DNA of 44,058 bases from Chitinophaga pinensis (GTDB lineage Bacteria; Bacteroidota; Bacteroidia; NS11-12g; UBA9320), in NCBI GenBank assembly GCA_945897885.1, contig CAMDGU010000022.1:1-44058 (forward strand), read 5' to 3'. The notes beneath the pieces were generated by a model. The model did not search any database. It worked only from the letters and a program-made list of their open reading frames with translations, and had not been told where the DNA came from. How positions within the stretch are numbered: the stretch's first letter is position 1; the number at the start of each line of letters is the position of its first letter. The position numbers and the translations under genes were made by a program. Shown one piece after another: positions 26,396 to 34,286 of the stretch.

Positions 26396-28954
26396 TTAGG
26401 CAGATAAAAATTTATTTAATGGAACGTAAGTTTTAATGTAGTAAGGCAGTTTGCTTTTCATTTCATCATCCACACGGTTAAAATCTTCTACATTAAAACT
26501 TGGGTTGTGGTAGAGTTCTGTAAAATCTTGTTGGTCTATTATATTTCTCACACTTGGGTCGGTGATGTAAGCATAAAAGAAATAGCGTAAACCCTGCAAA
26601 TCGTCAATGTTGGAAACACTGTTGGTGCTGATGAACTTTTCAAATTCATCACTCAATAAATCGTCTTTGCCTTTTATTTGGTTGCCGAAATAAATGAGTT
26701 CCAACAATTCACGCCAACCAATTTTTCGGTCAATTTTTAATGACTTGCGAAGTTTTTCCAAATCAAAATATTCTTCGGGTTTGTTGTCGTATTTCTCTTT
26801 GGCTCTTGCTGTAGCTACTTCCACATCGCCAGCCTCCATCAATTGTTTTATTTCAACATCGGTTTTTACCTTTTCTTCAAACTGTTGAAAAAACATTCGG
26901 TCAACTTTCATTCCTGAGAAGTCAACTTGTTGCTCGTGAAAAGAGTGAATTCTATCATCCTCTTTGTACTCGTAACCTTCTCGTTTTGGTTTGATGGTAT
27001 TGTCGTCCACCGTTGGCATATCATCCCCCTTGTCGAAGTTTACAGGCAGTTTTAAGACTTGGTCGTATTGATATTTTTCTTCAAAGTATTCGCAAGTTGC
27101 AAAGAAGTCAAAGAGTTTAAAGGCTGCTTTGTCAATGGAAATGGATTCTTCTTCTCCAAGGTCGTTTTTAAATTTGTGTTCAAACTTGTGAATACGGGTT
27201 CCTCGTCCTTTAATCTGAATAAATTCAGTTGGCGAAAAGATTGGTCGCATTAAACCTAGGTTCAAAATATTGGGGCAGTCCCAACCTGTGGTCATCATTC
27301 CAACGGTTACACAAACTCTTGCTTTACTCGTTTTGTAAGATTCCAGAATTTCATTGTCTTTTGCAAAATGGCTAAAGCCCAATAATTTATCGTTGCTAAA
27401 ATCTACAGTCATTTGTTGACTGTTTTGCACATTGGAAGTAACCTGAACAGCAAAGTCGCTTTGATACTTGCCAGGGAATATTTGGTGTGCATATTCATTG
27501 AGCAGTTGAGCCAATTTTGCAGCGTGGTTTTGCGAAACGGCAAAAACCAAACTCTTTCCAAACTCTCCGTTAATCGGGTCTTTCAGTCCGTTTTCAATAA
27601 ATGTTTTACAAAACACACGGTTGGTTTCTTCGCTGAAAAACTTGCGTTCAAAATGATTTTGCTTGTAATTTACTTCTTCTAAAATGTCCTCTTGTTCGCT
27701 ACTGGCAACTGTTACCATAATGCCGTAACCTTGCTCCGATAATAGTTTTGTCGTAACATCTGTTCTTGCATCTACTACAATCGGCTGTCGCAAATAGCCA
27801 TCTTTAGCACCGTCCACAAGCGTATAACGATACGTTGGAATGCCACTCTCACAACCGAAGGTTGTGTAAGTGTCAAGCAACATTCTTCGTTCCAATTCTC
27901 TTGGGTCGTCAATGTTGTCTGCGTCTAAATGTTTTAAATAGTCTTTTGGTGTTGCCGTTAAACCCAATTTGTAACCCAAGAAATATTCAAACAATGCTCT
28001 GCTGTTTCCGCCACCTAGCAAGCGGTGCGATTCATCAGAAATAACTAAATCAAAGTCAGTCGGTGAAAAAAGAGTTTTGTATTTGTTGTTTACCATTAAT
28101 GATTGAATGGTTGTAACAACTATGTCGGCTTTACGCCAATCGTTTTTCTTCTCTTTGTAAACAACCGTAGTAATGTCGTTTTTCAAATAGTTGGTAAAAT
28201 CTTTTCTTGCTTGTTCTTCCAATTCCAAGCGGTCAACCAAAAATAAAATACGTCTTGCATTTCCAGTTCTGTAAAAGAGTTTGATTAATGCAGCAGCAGT
28301 CAAAGTCTTTCCTGTGCCTGTTGCCATTTCCAACAAAAAACGTTTTTTGCCTTCGCTTACTGATTGCTGAACAGCCTTGATTGCTTCAACTTGGTAGTAG
28401 CGAAGAAAACGAAGTTTTAAATTGAAGATTAAATCTTTCTTTTTTTGTTCGTCTTGAAACTCGGGTATTTGTTTGTAGTTCGGAAGTTGAGTTAAAACAA
28501 CATAGTCGTCATTTACTTGTTCGCTAACTAATTTGCTTGGCTCTGGATTAAATTGATAATACTGTTTAATGGATTCCAATGTCGGAAACACTTGAATTTG
28601 TTCAGGGTTGCCAGTTTCGATGTTCCATAAATAGTGAAGCGTTCCGTTTGACAGAATAATGAATTTAACCTTTTGAGATTTGGCGTAATTCCTAGCTTGT
28701 TCTTTTCCGACAAGTGGATTCAAACTTTCTTTCTTCGCCTCTAAAACTAGGATTGGGTTTTGGTTTTCGTCAACCAGCAAAAAGTCAATGAAGCCGCTTT
28801 TAGCATGTTCAAAGTCATCACCTAAATCTCCCATTTTTATGGAAGATTCCAATTTAATAGTGGCTTTCCCTTTGTCCGTGTCAAAGAAGCTCCACCCTGA
28901 TTCCTCAAGGAGTTTATTAATTTTTATTCTTGCTTTAGCTTCTTTTTCGGCCAT
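26396..28954 (-). CDS. hsdR: Type I restriction endonuclease subunit R
   Basis: The 852-residue motor/nuclease subunit cuts unmodified DNA far from the recognition site after translocation. The N-terminal nuclease domain has Asp57 (GFIDFLLV) and Glu72-x-Lys74 (LVLEAKKE), a PD-(D/E)xK site. The SF2 helicase core follows: Walker A ATGTGKT (211-217), DESH (307-310), LGLTATP and the motif VI-like KGRGTRIH. The helicase-C part ends ~620 and a coupling domain runs to the C-terminus. No disabling change is seen. It is upstream of the fused hsdM-hsdS gene. Confidence 0.93.
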   Translation of the reverse strand: MAEKEAKARIKINKLLEESGWSFFDTDKGKATIKLESSIKMGDLGDDFEHAKSGFIDFLLVDENQNPILVLEAKKESLNPLVGKEQARNYAKSQKVKFIILSNGTLHYLWNIETGNPEQIQVFPTLESIKQYYQFNPEPSKLVSEQVNDDYVVLTQLPNYKQIPEFQDEQKKKDLIFNLKLRFLRYYQVEAIKAVQQSVSEGKKRFLLEMATGTGKTLTAAALIKLFYRTGNARRILFLVDRLELEEQARKDFTNYLKNDITTVVYKEKKNDWRKADIVVTTIQSLMVNNKYKTLFSPTDFDLVISDESHRLLGGGNSRALFEYFLGYKLGLTATPKDYLKHLDADNIDDPRELERRMLLDTYTTFGCESGIPTYRYTLVDGAKDGYLRQPIVVDARTDVTTKLLSEQGYGIMVTVASSEQEDILEEVNYKQNHFERKFFSEETNRVFCKTFIENGLKDPINGEFGKSLVFAVSQNHAAKLAQLLNEYAHQIFPGKYQSDFAVQVTSNVQNSQQMTVDFSNDKLLGFSHFAKDNEILESYKTSKARVCVTVGMMTTGWDCPNILNLGLMRPIFSPTEFIQIKGRGTRIHKFEHKFKNDLGEEESISIDKAAFKLFDFFATCEYFEEKYQYDQVLKLPVNFDKGDDMPTVDDNTIKPKREGYEYKEDDRIHSFHEQQVDFSGMKVDRMFFQQFEEKVKTDVEIKQLMEAGDVEVATARAKEKYDNKPEEYFDLEKLRKSLKIDRKIGWRELLELIYFGNQIKGKDDLLSDEFEKFISTNSVSNIDDLQGLRYFFYAYITDPSVRNIIDQQDFTELYHNPSFNVEDFNRVDDEMKSKLPYYIKTYVPLNKFLSA

Positions 28955-29086
28955 TTAGTTCGATACAATTTTTTTTAGTCATTGGTCAAAATGATTTAAA
29001 TAAATGTTACTGATTAATTTTCAGTCGATTGTTTGTCGTTTTTGTGCAGCTTCTTAACATTCGCAGTAAATCATAGATAAGCCAAA

Positions 29087-29116
29087 CAAAACTAACCAAA
29101 ATAGTCTCTAATCCAA
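29087..29116 (-). promoter_or_regulatory. Candidate promoter for the restriction operon
   Basis: On the minus strand, TTG (29114-29116) lies 19 bases before TAGTTTTG (29087-29094), which fits the Bacteroidota -33/-7 pattern. Transcription would start ~125 bases before the hsdR start codon. Confidence 0.4.
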
Positions 29117-29138
29117 TATACTGGTAATAGAGAAGATA

Positions 29139-29702
29139 CTATTGATGGTTCTTTTTGGCTGCAATCACCGTTGGCAAACCATCCAGGCTCACCAAATTAT
29201 TATCCTCCACGTATTGTTTCAGGCCGTCTTCGCCTTTTTTCTCTGCCCAGTCAAAATGGATGCTGCGTTCACCGGTATAGTCATAAAGTGGCACTCCATA
29301 GCCGCAAGAGGTTTGCACTTTGGTAATATCGGCCACTATAAGCTGCCTTGTGCTGGGGTATATCGTAAAATGTTTAGAAAGCTCTTCCCAGTCGGCATCG
29401 CCGGGCAATACGGTAGTGCCACGGCCATAAAGCCTTAAAATAGTGGGCACTTTATCAAAGGAGCAAAACATAAAGGTAATGCGGCCGTTTTCCAAAGTAT
29501 GGGCACTGGTTTCGTTTCCGCTGCTTATCAAATCCATATAGCCAACTTTATTGGGGCCCAACACTTTAAAACAATCCAATCCCTTGGGCGAAAGATTGAT
29601 GTGGCCGTCTTTGCCTAATGGAGCGGTAGCCACAAAAAACACATGCTGGTTTTCAATAAATGCCTGAATGTTTTCTGTAATGTGGGGGTGAAATTTGGCC
29701 AT
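29139..29702 (-). CDS. Pyridoxamine 5'-phosphate oxidase family (FMN-binding split barrel) protein
   Basis: The 187-residue product has the split-barrel flavin-binding fold: FHPHITENIQAFIENQHVFFVATAPLGKDGHINLSPKGLDCF, VGYMDLISSGNETSAHTLENGRITFMFCSF and LRLYGRGTTV. Such proteins bind FMN, F420 or haem and are oxidoreductases of mostly unknown substrate. It is not the classical PdxH, whose motifs it lacks. It is on the same strand as the restriction genes, 184 bases upstream of hsdR, and probably has its own transcript. Confidence 0.85.
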   Translation of the reverse strand: MAKFHPHITENIQAFIENQHVFFVATAPLGKDGHINLSPKGLDCFKVLGPNKVGYMDLISSGNETSAHTLENGRITFMFCSFDKVPTILRLYGRGTTVLPGDADWEELSKHFTIYPSTRQLIVADITKVQTSCGYGVPLYDYTGERSIHFDWAEKKGEDGLKQYVEDNNLVSLDGLPTVIAAKKNHQ

Positions 29703-30105
29703 GTTTTTTAATTAGTAAAGTTTTACAAAGTAATATGAAAATGAAACTATGTTTTATTAACTTTTTTCTTGATAAAAAAGTAACAAAAAATCAAGGCAAA
29801 ACGATGCTCCCTGTCTTAATCCACCGCACCCCCGCCGTTTACTCTCTTATTTATATTTTTTTTAATGGTGTTCGTGAACCTTTGGTGTTGCCAAACCCAC
29901 CGCACCTTCACTGGATACATCAGTTTTAAATTAGTAATTCTTAACTTGCGCTAGAGAAAATAATAAAAATTTGACAAGGTTTGTGGAACAATTCCGTAAC
30001 CCTAACAAATATATTTTTGAGTCATTATTCGATTAGTTTGAAAATGGTAATAGCCTAATTCCTTGGGCCAAGGGTATAGAATTTTGAACGTAATTCGTAA
30101 TTGAA
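29703..30105. other. 403-base intergenic stretch with a dispersed-type palindrome
   Basis: No gene is convincing on either strand. It holds a complex inverted repeat near its right-hand gene (29761-29796) and ordinary AT-rich DNA beyond it. The rest (29797-30105) shows no structure I can support apart from CCTTGGGCCAAGG-type symmetry (TTGGGCCAAGG, near 30062). Confidence 0.7.
29761..29796. repeat. Nested inverted repeat, likely dispersed in Bacteroidota
   Basis: CTTTTTTCTTGATAAAAAAG is a seven-base-stem hairpin with loop CTTGAT; the loop can instead pair with ATCAAG at 29790-29795. The two alternative foldings share the same bases. I recall near-identical sequences downstream of genes in other Bacteroidota genomes but cannot confirm this here. 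Confidence 0.6.
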
Positions 30106-31122
30106 TTACTCCTCAATGCGAGAAAGATCATCGTACACCATTTTAGAAATTGTGCTGATTACCGGGGGAAGGTCGTCAATAGCATAGCCTTTGGTCATAA
30201 TGGTAATAAGGTAGGGAGCATAATTCATGTATATCAATCCCGATTCATGCAATTGGTGCTGGTGTTTTCCACCGGCTTCACCAAATTTATGAGCCACCTG
30301 CACATTGCCGGGCAGGTCTCTTACCAATCCGTTTTTAAAATCGCTTTGATTTAATAATCGAAGCGCAAATTCTGAGTTTCCGTTTGACAAGTAACTGGAA
30401 CTGTATAAAAGTTTAAAAAGCACTGAATACTGGCTGGCCGTCATTACATAATTGGTATTACTGGGTAACGGAATTTTAAGATCTTCCATCATTTTAAAAT
30501 ATACTTTAGAATCCAAATTGGCCACAAGCCAGCACGTGGCTCTGTTATCGGAGTAAACAATCATGTATTTAAGCAAATCACGTATGGTATATTCTTTTCC
30601 GGCTTCTATCTGACTAGTGTTAAAGGTTTGAACCGGTATGGGGTATTCAGGGGTTTGGTAAACAATTTTTTTGTCGAGCAATCCCGGCTCTTTTTCACTC
30701 AATTTAAGATAGATAAGCAAATTTACCACTTTAAGCATAGACCCGGGGCTATAAGTTTCCTGGGGGTTAAGGCTCATTTGCATGCCATGTCCGTAATACC
30801 TTACATAAACAGAGGCATTAATTAATTTATGGGCTTTTTTTAACCTTTCAATATAGGCGTTAAGTTTTGCCTTTAATCCATTAAGTGAAGGAGATTCGTG
30901 TTTTAGGTCGGTTGCATCTATTGGTTTTATAAATTTAAACCCACCGGATGTGTTGAGGCTATAAATGGAACTTTGGGAAGAATTGTTTTCCTCTATGGTT
31001 GCAAGAGTGTTATTGGTCGTTTTCTCAATGTGATGATGAATGTATTCGTTGATAACGTATGTTAGGCCGCAGCTAACAATTATTAAAGCAATCGTAACAG
31101 TGTAGCGTAACGGTTTACTCAT
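30106..31122 (-). CDS. Class A beta-lactamase-like serine hydrolase
   Basis: The 338-residue product has an N-terminal membrane anchor (residues ~7-25) and then a periplasmic hydrolase domain. The nucleophile is Ser128 in SMLK (S-x-x-K, residues 128-131), with SDN at 191-193 and HKFG (278-281) in place of the usual KTG. No ExxLN is seen where a true class A enzyme has its deacylating Glu166. It is therefore more likely an esterase or peptidoglycan/peptide-acting hydrolase of the penicillin-binding-protein fold than a resistance enzyme. It stands alone between spacers of 400 and 200 bases. Confidence 0.85.
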   Translation of the reverse strand: MSKPLRYTVTIALIIVSCGLTYVINEYIHHHIEKTTNNTLATIEENNSSQSSIYSLNTSGGFKFIKPIDATDLKHESPSLNGLKAKLNAYIERLKKAHKLINASVYVRYYGHGMQMSLNPQETYSPGSMLKVVNLLIYLKLSEKEPGLLDKKIVYQTPEYPIPVQTFNTSQIEAGKEYTIRDLLKYMIVYSDNRATCWLVANLDSKVYFKMMEDLKIPLPSNTNYVMTASQYSVLFKLLYSSSYLSNGNSEFALRLLNQSDFKNGLVRDLPGNVQVAHKFGEAGGKHQHQLHESGLIYMNYAPYLITIMTKGYAIDDLPPVISTISKMVYDDLSRIEE

Positions 31123-31252
31123 GCAGAGAAATAAATATCATGTGGCAAAAATAAGAGTGTATCTCTGCGTTAAAACGACACGAAGTCTTCATTATTTTGT
31201 AACGAATGGCTTATGACATTATTATGAGAAAATGACAAATCTATATAAGGTT

Positions 31253-31298
31253 AAAGGATAAAGTGGTTTGCCGTTTAACAAATATCCCCTTATCCTTT
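31253..31298. terminator. Hairpin downstream of the prolyl oligopeptidase gene
   Basis: AAAGGATAA (31253-31261) and TTATCCTTT (31290-31298) form a perfect nine-base stem with a 28-base loop. It follows the minus-strand gene ending at 31321, so it may act as its terminator; no T tract follows. The flanking TTTCACCTTTACACTTTCAA is a degenerate CTTT-type run. Confidence 0.35.
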
Positions 31299-31320
31299 CA
31301 CCTTTACACTTTCAACTTTT

Positions 31321-33468
31321 TTACTCAAAGTTTATTCCCAGATTATACATCACAAACGACCACACATCGGCTTCTTCTTCTATCAGTTTAGAAGTGGGTT
31401 TGCCGGCTCCGTGGCCTGCGTTGGTATCAATCCTCACCATATAAGGAACGGTTGGGTTTTTGGCCGCTGCTTTTGCTTGCAGGGTAGCTATAAATTTAAA
31501 GGAATGCGAGGGAACCACACGGTCGTCATGATCGCCGGTGGTAACTAAGGTGGCAGGGTATTTCACGCTGTCCTTAATAGTATGGAGCGGTGAGTATTTT
31601 ATTAAATAATCAAATTCTGCTTTTACATCACTTTTGCCATATTCTACCGCCCAACCCCAGCCAACAGTGCTTTTGTGGTAGCGCAACATATCCAAAACCC
31701 CAACTCCCGGCAAGGCTACTTTAAATAAATCGGGGCGTTGGGTCATTACAGCTCCTACTAATAAGCCTCCGTTGCTTCGGCCTTTTATGGCCAACTTATT
31801 GTTGCTTGTATATTTTTCTTTAATTAGATATTCGGCTGCTGCAATAAAATCGTTAAAAACGGTTTGCTTTTTTTCAAGCATTCCGGCTTTGTGCCAGTCT
31901 TCGCCATACTCACCACCACCGCGAAGGTTGGCAATGGCATATACACCACCTTGTTCCAAAAACACAATATTGCTGGTGCTAAAGGATGGAGTGATACTGA
32001 TATTAAATCCACCATAACCATATAAAACTGTAGGGTTTGTTCCATCTAATTTTAAACCTTTTTTGCTGACAATAAACATCGGAACTTTTGCTCCGTCTTT
32101 GCTTGGGTAAAATACCTGTTTGGTTTCATAGCCGGTTAAATCCGTTGGAAAATCAATGGTTTTAAACAACTCCGATTTTCCGTTAGCAATATCATAACGG
32201 TTAATAATGTTAGGAACGGTAAAGGATGTAAACTGATAAAAAGTTTCCATATCTTTTTTGCTTCCACCAAAACCACCGGCGGTACCAATACCCGGCAAGT
32301 CTATTTCTTTTTCTTGCTTTCCTTCAAGGGTGTATTGATAAATATGGCTGCTCACATCTTGCTGATATCCTGCAAAAAATTTATTGCCTACCAAGCTTAC
32401 CCATTCCAGTAAATGTTTTCCCTCAGGAATTACCGTTTGCCAGTTTTCAATGGCTGTATTTTTTGGGTCAATAGCTACTAATTTGTATTTAGGAGCATTG
32501 TGGTCGGTCATTACCAGTATTTTTCCGTTCAGGGTTTCTACCACTCCCGGGTTGTTTTCAAAGCCTTTTACCAAAAGTTTCAAATCGGTGTCTTTTCCAT
32601 TTTTAAGGTCGGCAAACCAAATTTCGCCACCGCTGGTTCCTTCCGAAATATTGATAAATAAATAATCTTCATCCTCCGTAACAGATGGCCAGTAATAGCG
32701 CAATGGATATTTGGCATCCTGATACACCAAAAGGTCTTTTTCCTGAGTTTGTCCTATTTGATGAAAATATACTTTTTGATATTTATTAGCTTCGGATAAT
32801 CCGCTGCCACTTGCCGGTTTGTCATAGCGGCTATAGTAAAAACCATTTCCTCTCCAGCTGGCTCCGCCAAATTTTGTCCACTCTACTTTATCGGCTAATG
32901 TTTTGCCGGTTTCTACTTCCATCACGTAGATATCTTGCCAGTCGCTGCCGGCTTTTCCAAGGCTATAGGCCATGTATTTATTGTCATGACTAAAAGAAAT
33001 TCCGCCTAATGAAACGGTTCCGTCTTTTGATAACGTATTTGGGTCAAGTAATACTTTAGGTTCAGCTTTAAGCCCTTTTTGGATGTACAAAACGCTTTGG
33101 TTTTGCAAGCCATCATTTTTATAAAAGAAATAATTATCGCCTTTTTTAAACGGGCTACCGAATTTGGCATAGTTCCAAATTTTTTCCAATCGCGTTTTTA
33201 TTTTATCACGATATGGTATTTGCTTTAAATACCCGTTTGTATAATTCTTTTGCGTTTTTACCCATTCGGCCACATCGGCAGCGGTATCATATTCCAGCCA
33301 GCGGTATGGGTCGGCTATTTTTGTGCCAAAATAATCATCCGTTACGTCAACGGTTTTGGTAACCGGCGGGGCAGAAAACGAAATAGGAGTGAGGGGTTTT
33401 TTAGAATCAGTCATGCAGGATGCTACAAGCAGCGAAGGAACTAAAAAGAAGCTTAGTTTTTTGAACAT
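31321..33468 (-). CDS. Prolyl oligopeptidase family lipoprotein (S9A)
   Basis: The 715-residue product has a lipoprotein signal peptide from the ATG at 33468 (lipobox VAS-C); a TTG upstream at 33495 is rejected. An N-terminal beta-propeller (residues ~40-430, starting DPYRWLEYD) is followed by the alpha/beta hydrolase domain: the oxyanion strand YGYGGFN, Ser in GRSNGGLLVG, Asp in TTGDHDDRVVPSHSFK, and His in NAGHGAGKP. All three catalytic residues are present. It cleaves short peptides after Pro, and being a lipoprotein it probably acts in the periplasm. It is one gene away from the second RAYT transposase. Confidence 0.95.
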   Translation of the reverse strand: MFKKLSFFLVPSLLVASCMTDSKKPLTPISFSAPPVTKTVDVTDDYFGTKIADPYRWLEYDTAADVAEWVKTQKNYTNGYLKQIPYRDKIKTRLEKIWNYAKFGSPFKKGDNYFFYKNDGLQNQSVLYIQKGLKAEPKVLLDPNTLSKDGTVSLGGISFSHDNKYMAYSLGKAGSDWQDIYVMEVETGKTLADKVEWTKFGGASWRGNGFYYSRYDKPASGSGLSEANKYQKVYFHQIGQTQEKDLLVYQDAKYPLRYYWPSVTEDEDYLFINISEGTSGGEIWFADLKNGKDTDLKLLVKGFENNPGVVETLNGKILVMTDHNAPKYKLVAIDPKNTAIENWQTVIPEGKHLLEWVSLVGNKFFAGYQQDVSSHIYQYTLEGKQEKEIDLPGIGTAGGFGGSKKDMETFYQFTSFTVPNIINRYDIANGKSELFKTIDFPTDLTGYETKQVFYPSKDGAKVPMFIVSKKGLKLDGTNPTVLYGYGGFNISITPSFSTSNIVFLEQGGVYAIANLRGGGEYGEDWHKAGMLEKKQTVFNDFIAAAEYLIKEKYTSNNKLAIKGRSNGGLLVGAVMTQRPDLFKVALPGVGVLDMLRYHKSTVGWGWAVEYGKSDVKAEFDYLIKYSPLHTIKDSVKYPATLVTTGDHDDRVVPSHSFKFIATLQAKAAAKNPTVPYMVRIDTNAGHGAGKPTSKLIEEEADVWSFVMYNLGINFE

Positions 33469-33590
33469 ATTATTTTTATTAAAGTAACAAACCAATGAAA
33501 AAAAGTGAGTGTTGGTTTTATGTTTCGATTAAGGGTTGGGTTTATGGGGATTAATGGGTTATTGATGGAGTATTTGATATTAATGGAGTA

Positions 33591-33621
33591 ACTTTTCCAA
33601 AGTTTAAAACTCTGGAAAAGT
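33591..33621. repeat. REP hairpin copy 1
   Basis: ACTTTTCCAAAGTTT followed by AAACTCTGGAAAAGT is an inverted repeat with one imperfect pair (T for T) in the arm. It lies one base beyond the stop of the second RAYT transposase gene. Confidence 0.85.
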
Positions 33622-33622
33622 T

Positions 33623-34219
33623 TTAATAAGAGAATTCAATAAAAAAAGAAGGGTCAATTGGCTCTTGATGTTTTTGAATGAATTGCTGTTTTGAGCCAAA
33701 TAAAGTAAGAGTTCCTTCTCTTTTTAACAACGTTTTCTTATCAGAAATTAAACTTTGATACGATGACCAGGGCCAATCTGCCGAGGAAATTCCAAACCCA
33801 TGATGCTGAGGATTGTTGTGTATATAATGAATAGTATTGGTAAAATAAGTTGGATTATCAATCGGCTTTCTATTGAAATTCTTAATAAAGAGAGAGCCTT
33901 TTCGGCTGTAAATTTTATTGTAAGATTGGGTGTATGAACTAAAAAAATTTGAAAACTGTTTTGAAATCCCTTTTTCTAACTTTTCCAAAGTTTCAAACTT
34001 TGGAAAAGTTTTACGAAGAGTCTCTTTATCTTTTATTTGAACCAATATATGAAAATGATTAGGTAGCAAGCAATATGCAAAGGTGTCAGCAATTGGACTG
34101 ATATGAAATGCATATTTTTTTAAAAAGAATGAAAAATTATCATCCGAACGAAACAGATTTTCATTTCCATTAGCATGATTGTAAATATGATAAAAGTTAT
34201 TCGGAGATAAGGTTACCAT
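33623..34219 (-). mobile_element. REP-associated tyrosine transposase (RAYT) gene with internal REP copy
   Basis: The 198-residue product is a Y1 transposase of the RAYT group: FYHIYNHANGNENLF at the start, HUH motif LPNHFHILVQ, then SKQFSNFFSSYTQSYNKIYSRKGSLF and TNTIHYIHNNPQHHGF with the nucleophilic Tyr in this last segment. It is full-length. A REP hairpin (33979-34009) lies inside the coding sequence and encodes TFPKFETLEKL in frame, and further copies stand one base beyond the stop and ~25 bases before the start. The transposase would recognise and cut such single-stranded hairpins. It and the RAYT at 23.3 kb are different subfamilies. Confidence 0.9.
33979..34009. repeat. REP hairpin copy 2, inside the RAYT coding sequence
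   Basis: ACTTTTCCAAAGTTT, one base, then AAACTTTGGAAAAGT: a perfect 15-base inverted repeat. It is read through by the transposase gene. Confidence 0.9.
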
Positions 34220-34245
34220 AATTCAAAGATGCTTTTCTCTTTTAA

Positions 34246-34276
34246 TTTTTCCAAAGTTTCAAACTTTGGAAAAGGT
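34246..34276. repeat. REP hairpin copy 3
   Basis: TTTTTCCAAAGTTT, one base, then AAACTTTGGAAAAG repeats the same hairpin ~25 bases upstream of the transposase start. Confidence 0.85.
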
Positions 34277-34286
34277 TTAAAAAACC

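Noticed and set aside
30106-31122. True class A beta-lactamase
   Set aside because: The deacylating Glu motif is not found and KTG is HKFG; a serine hydrolase of the same fold is a safer call.
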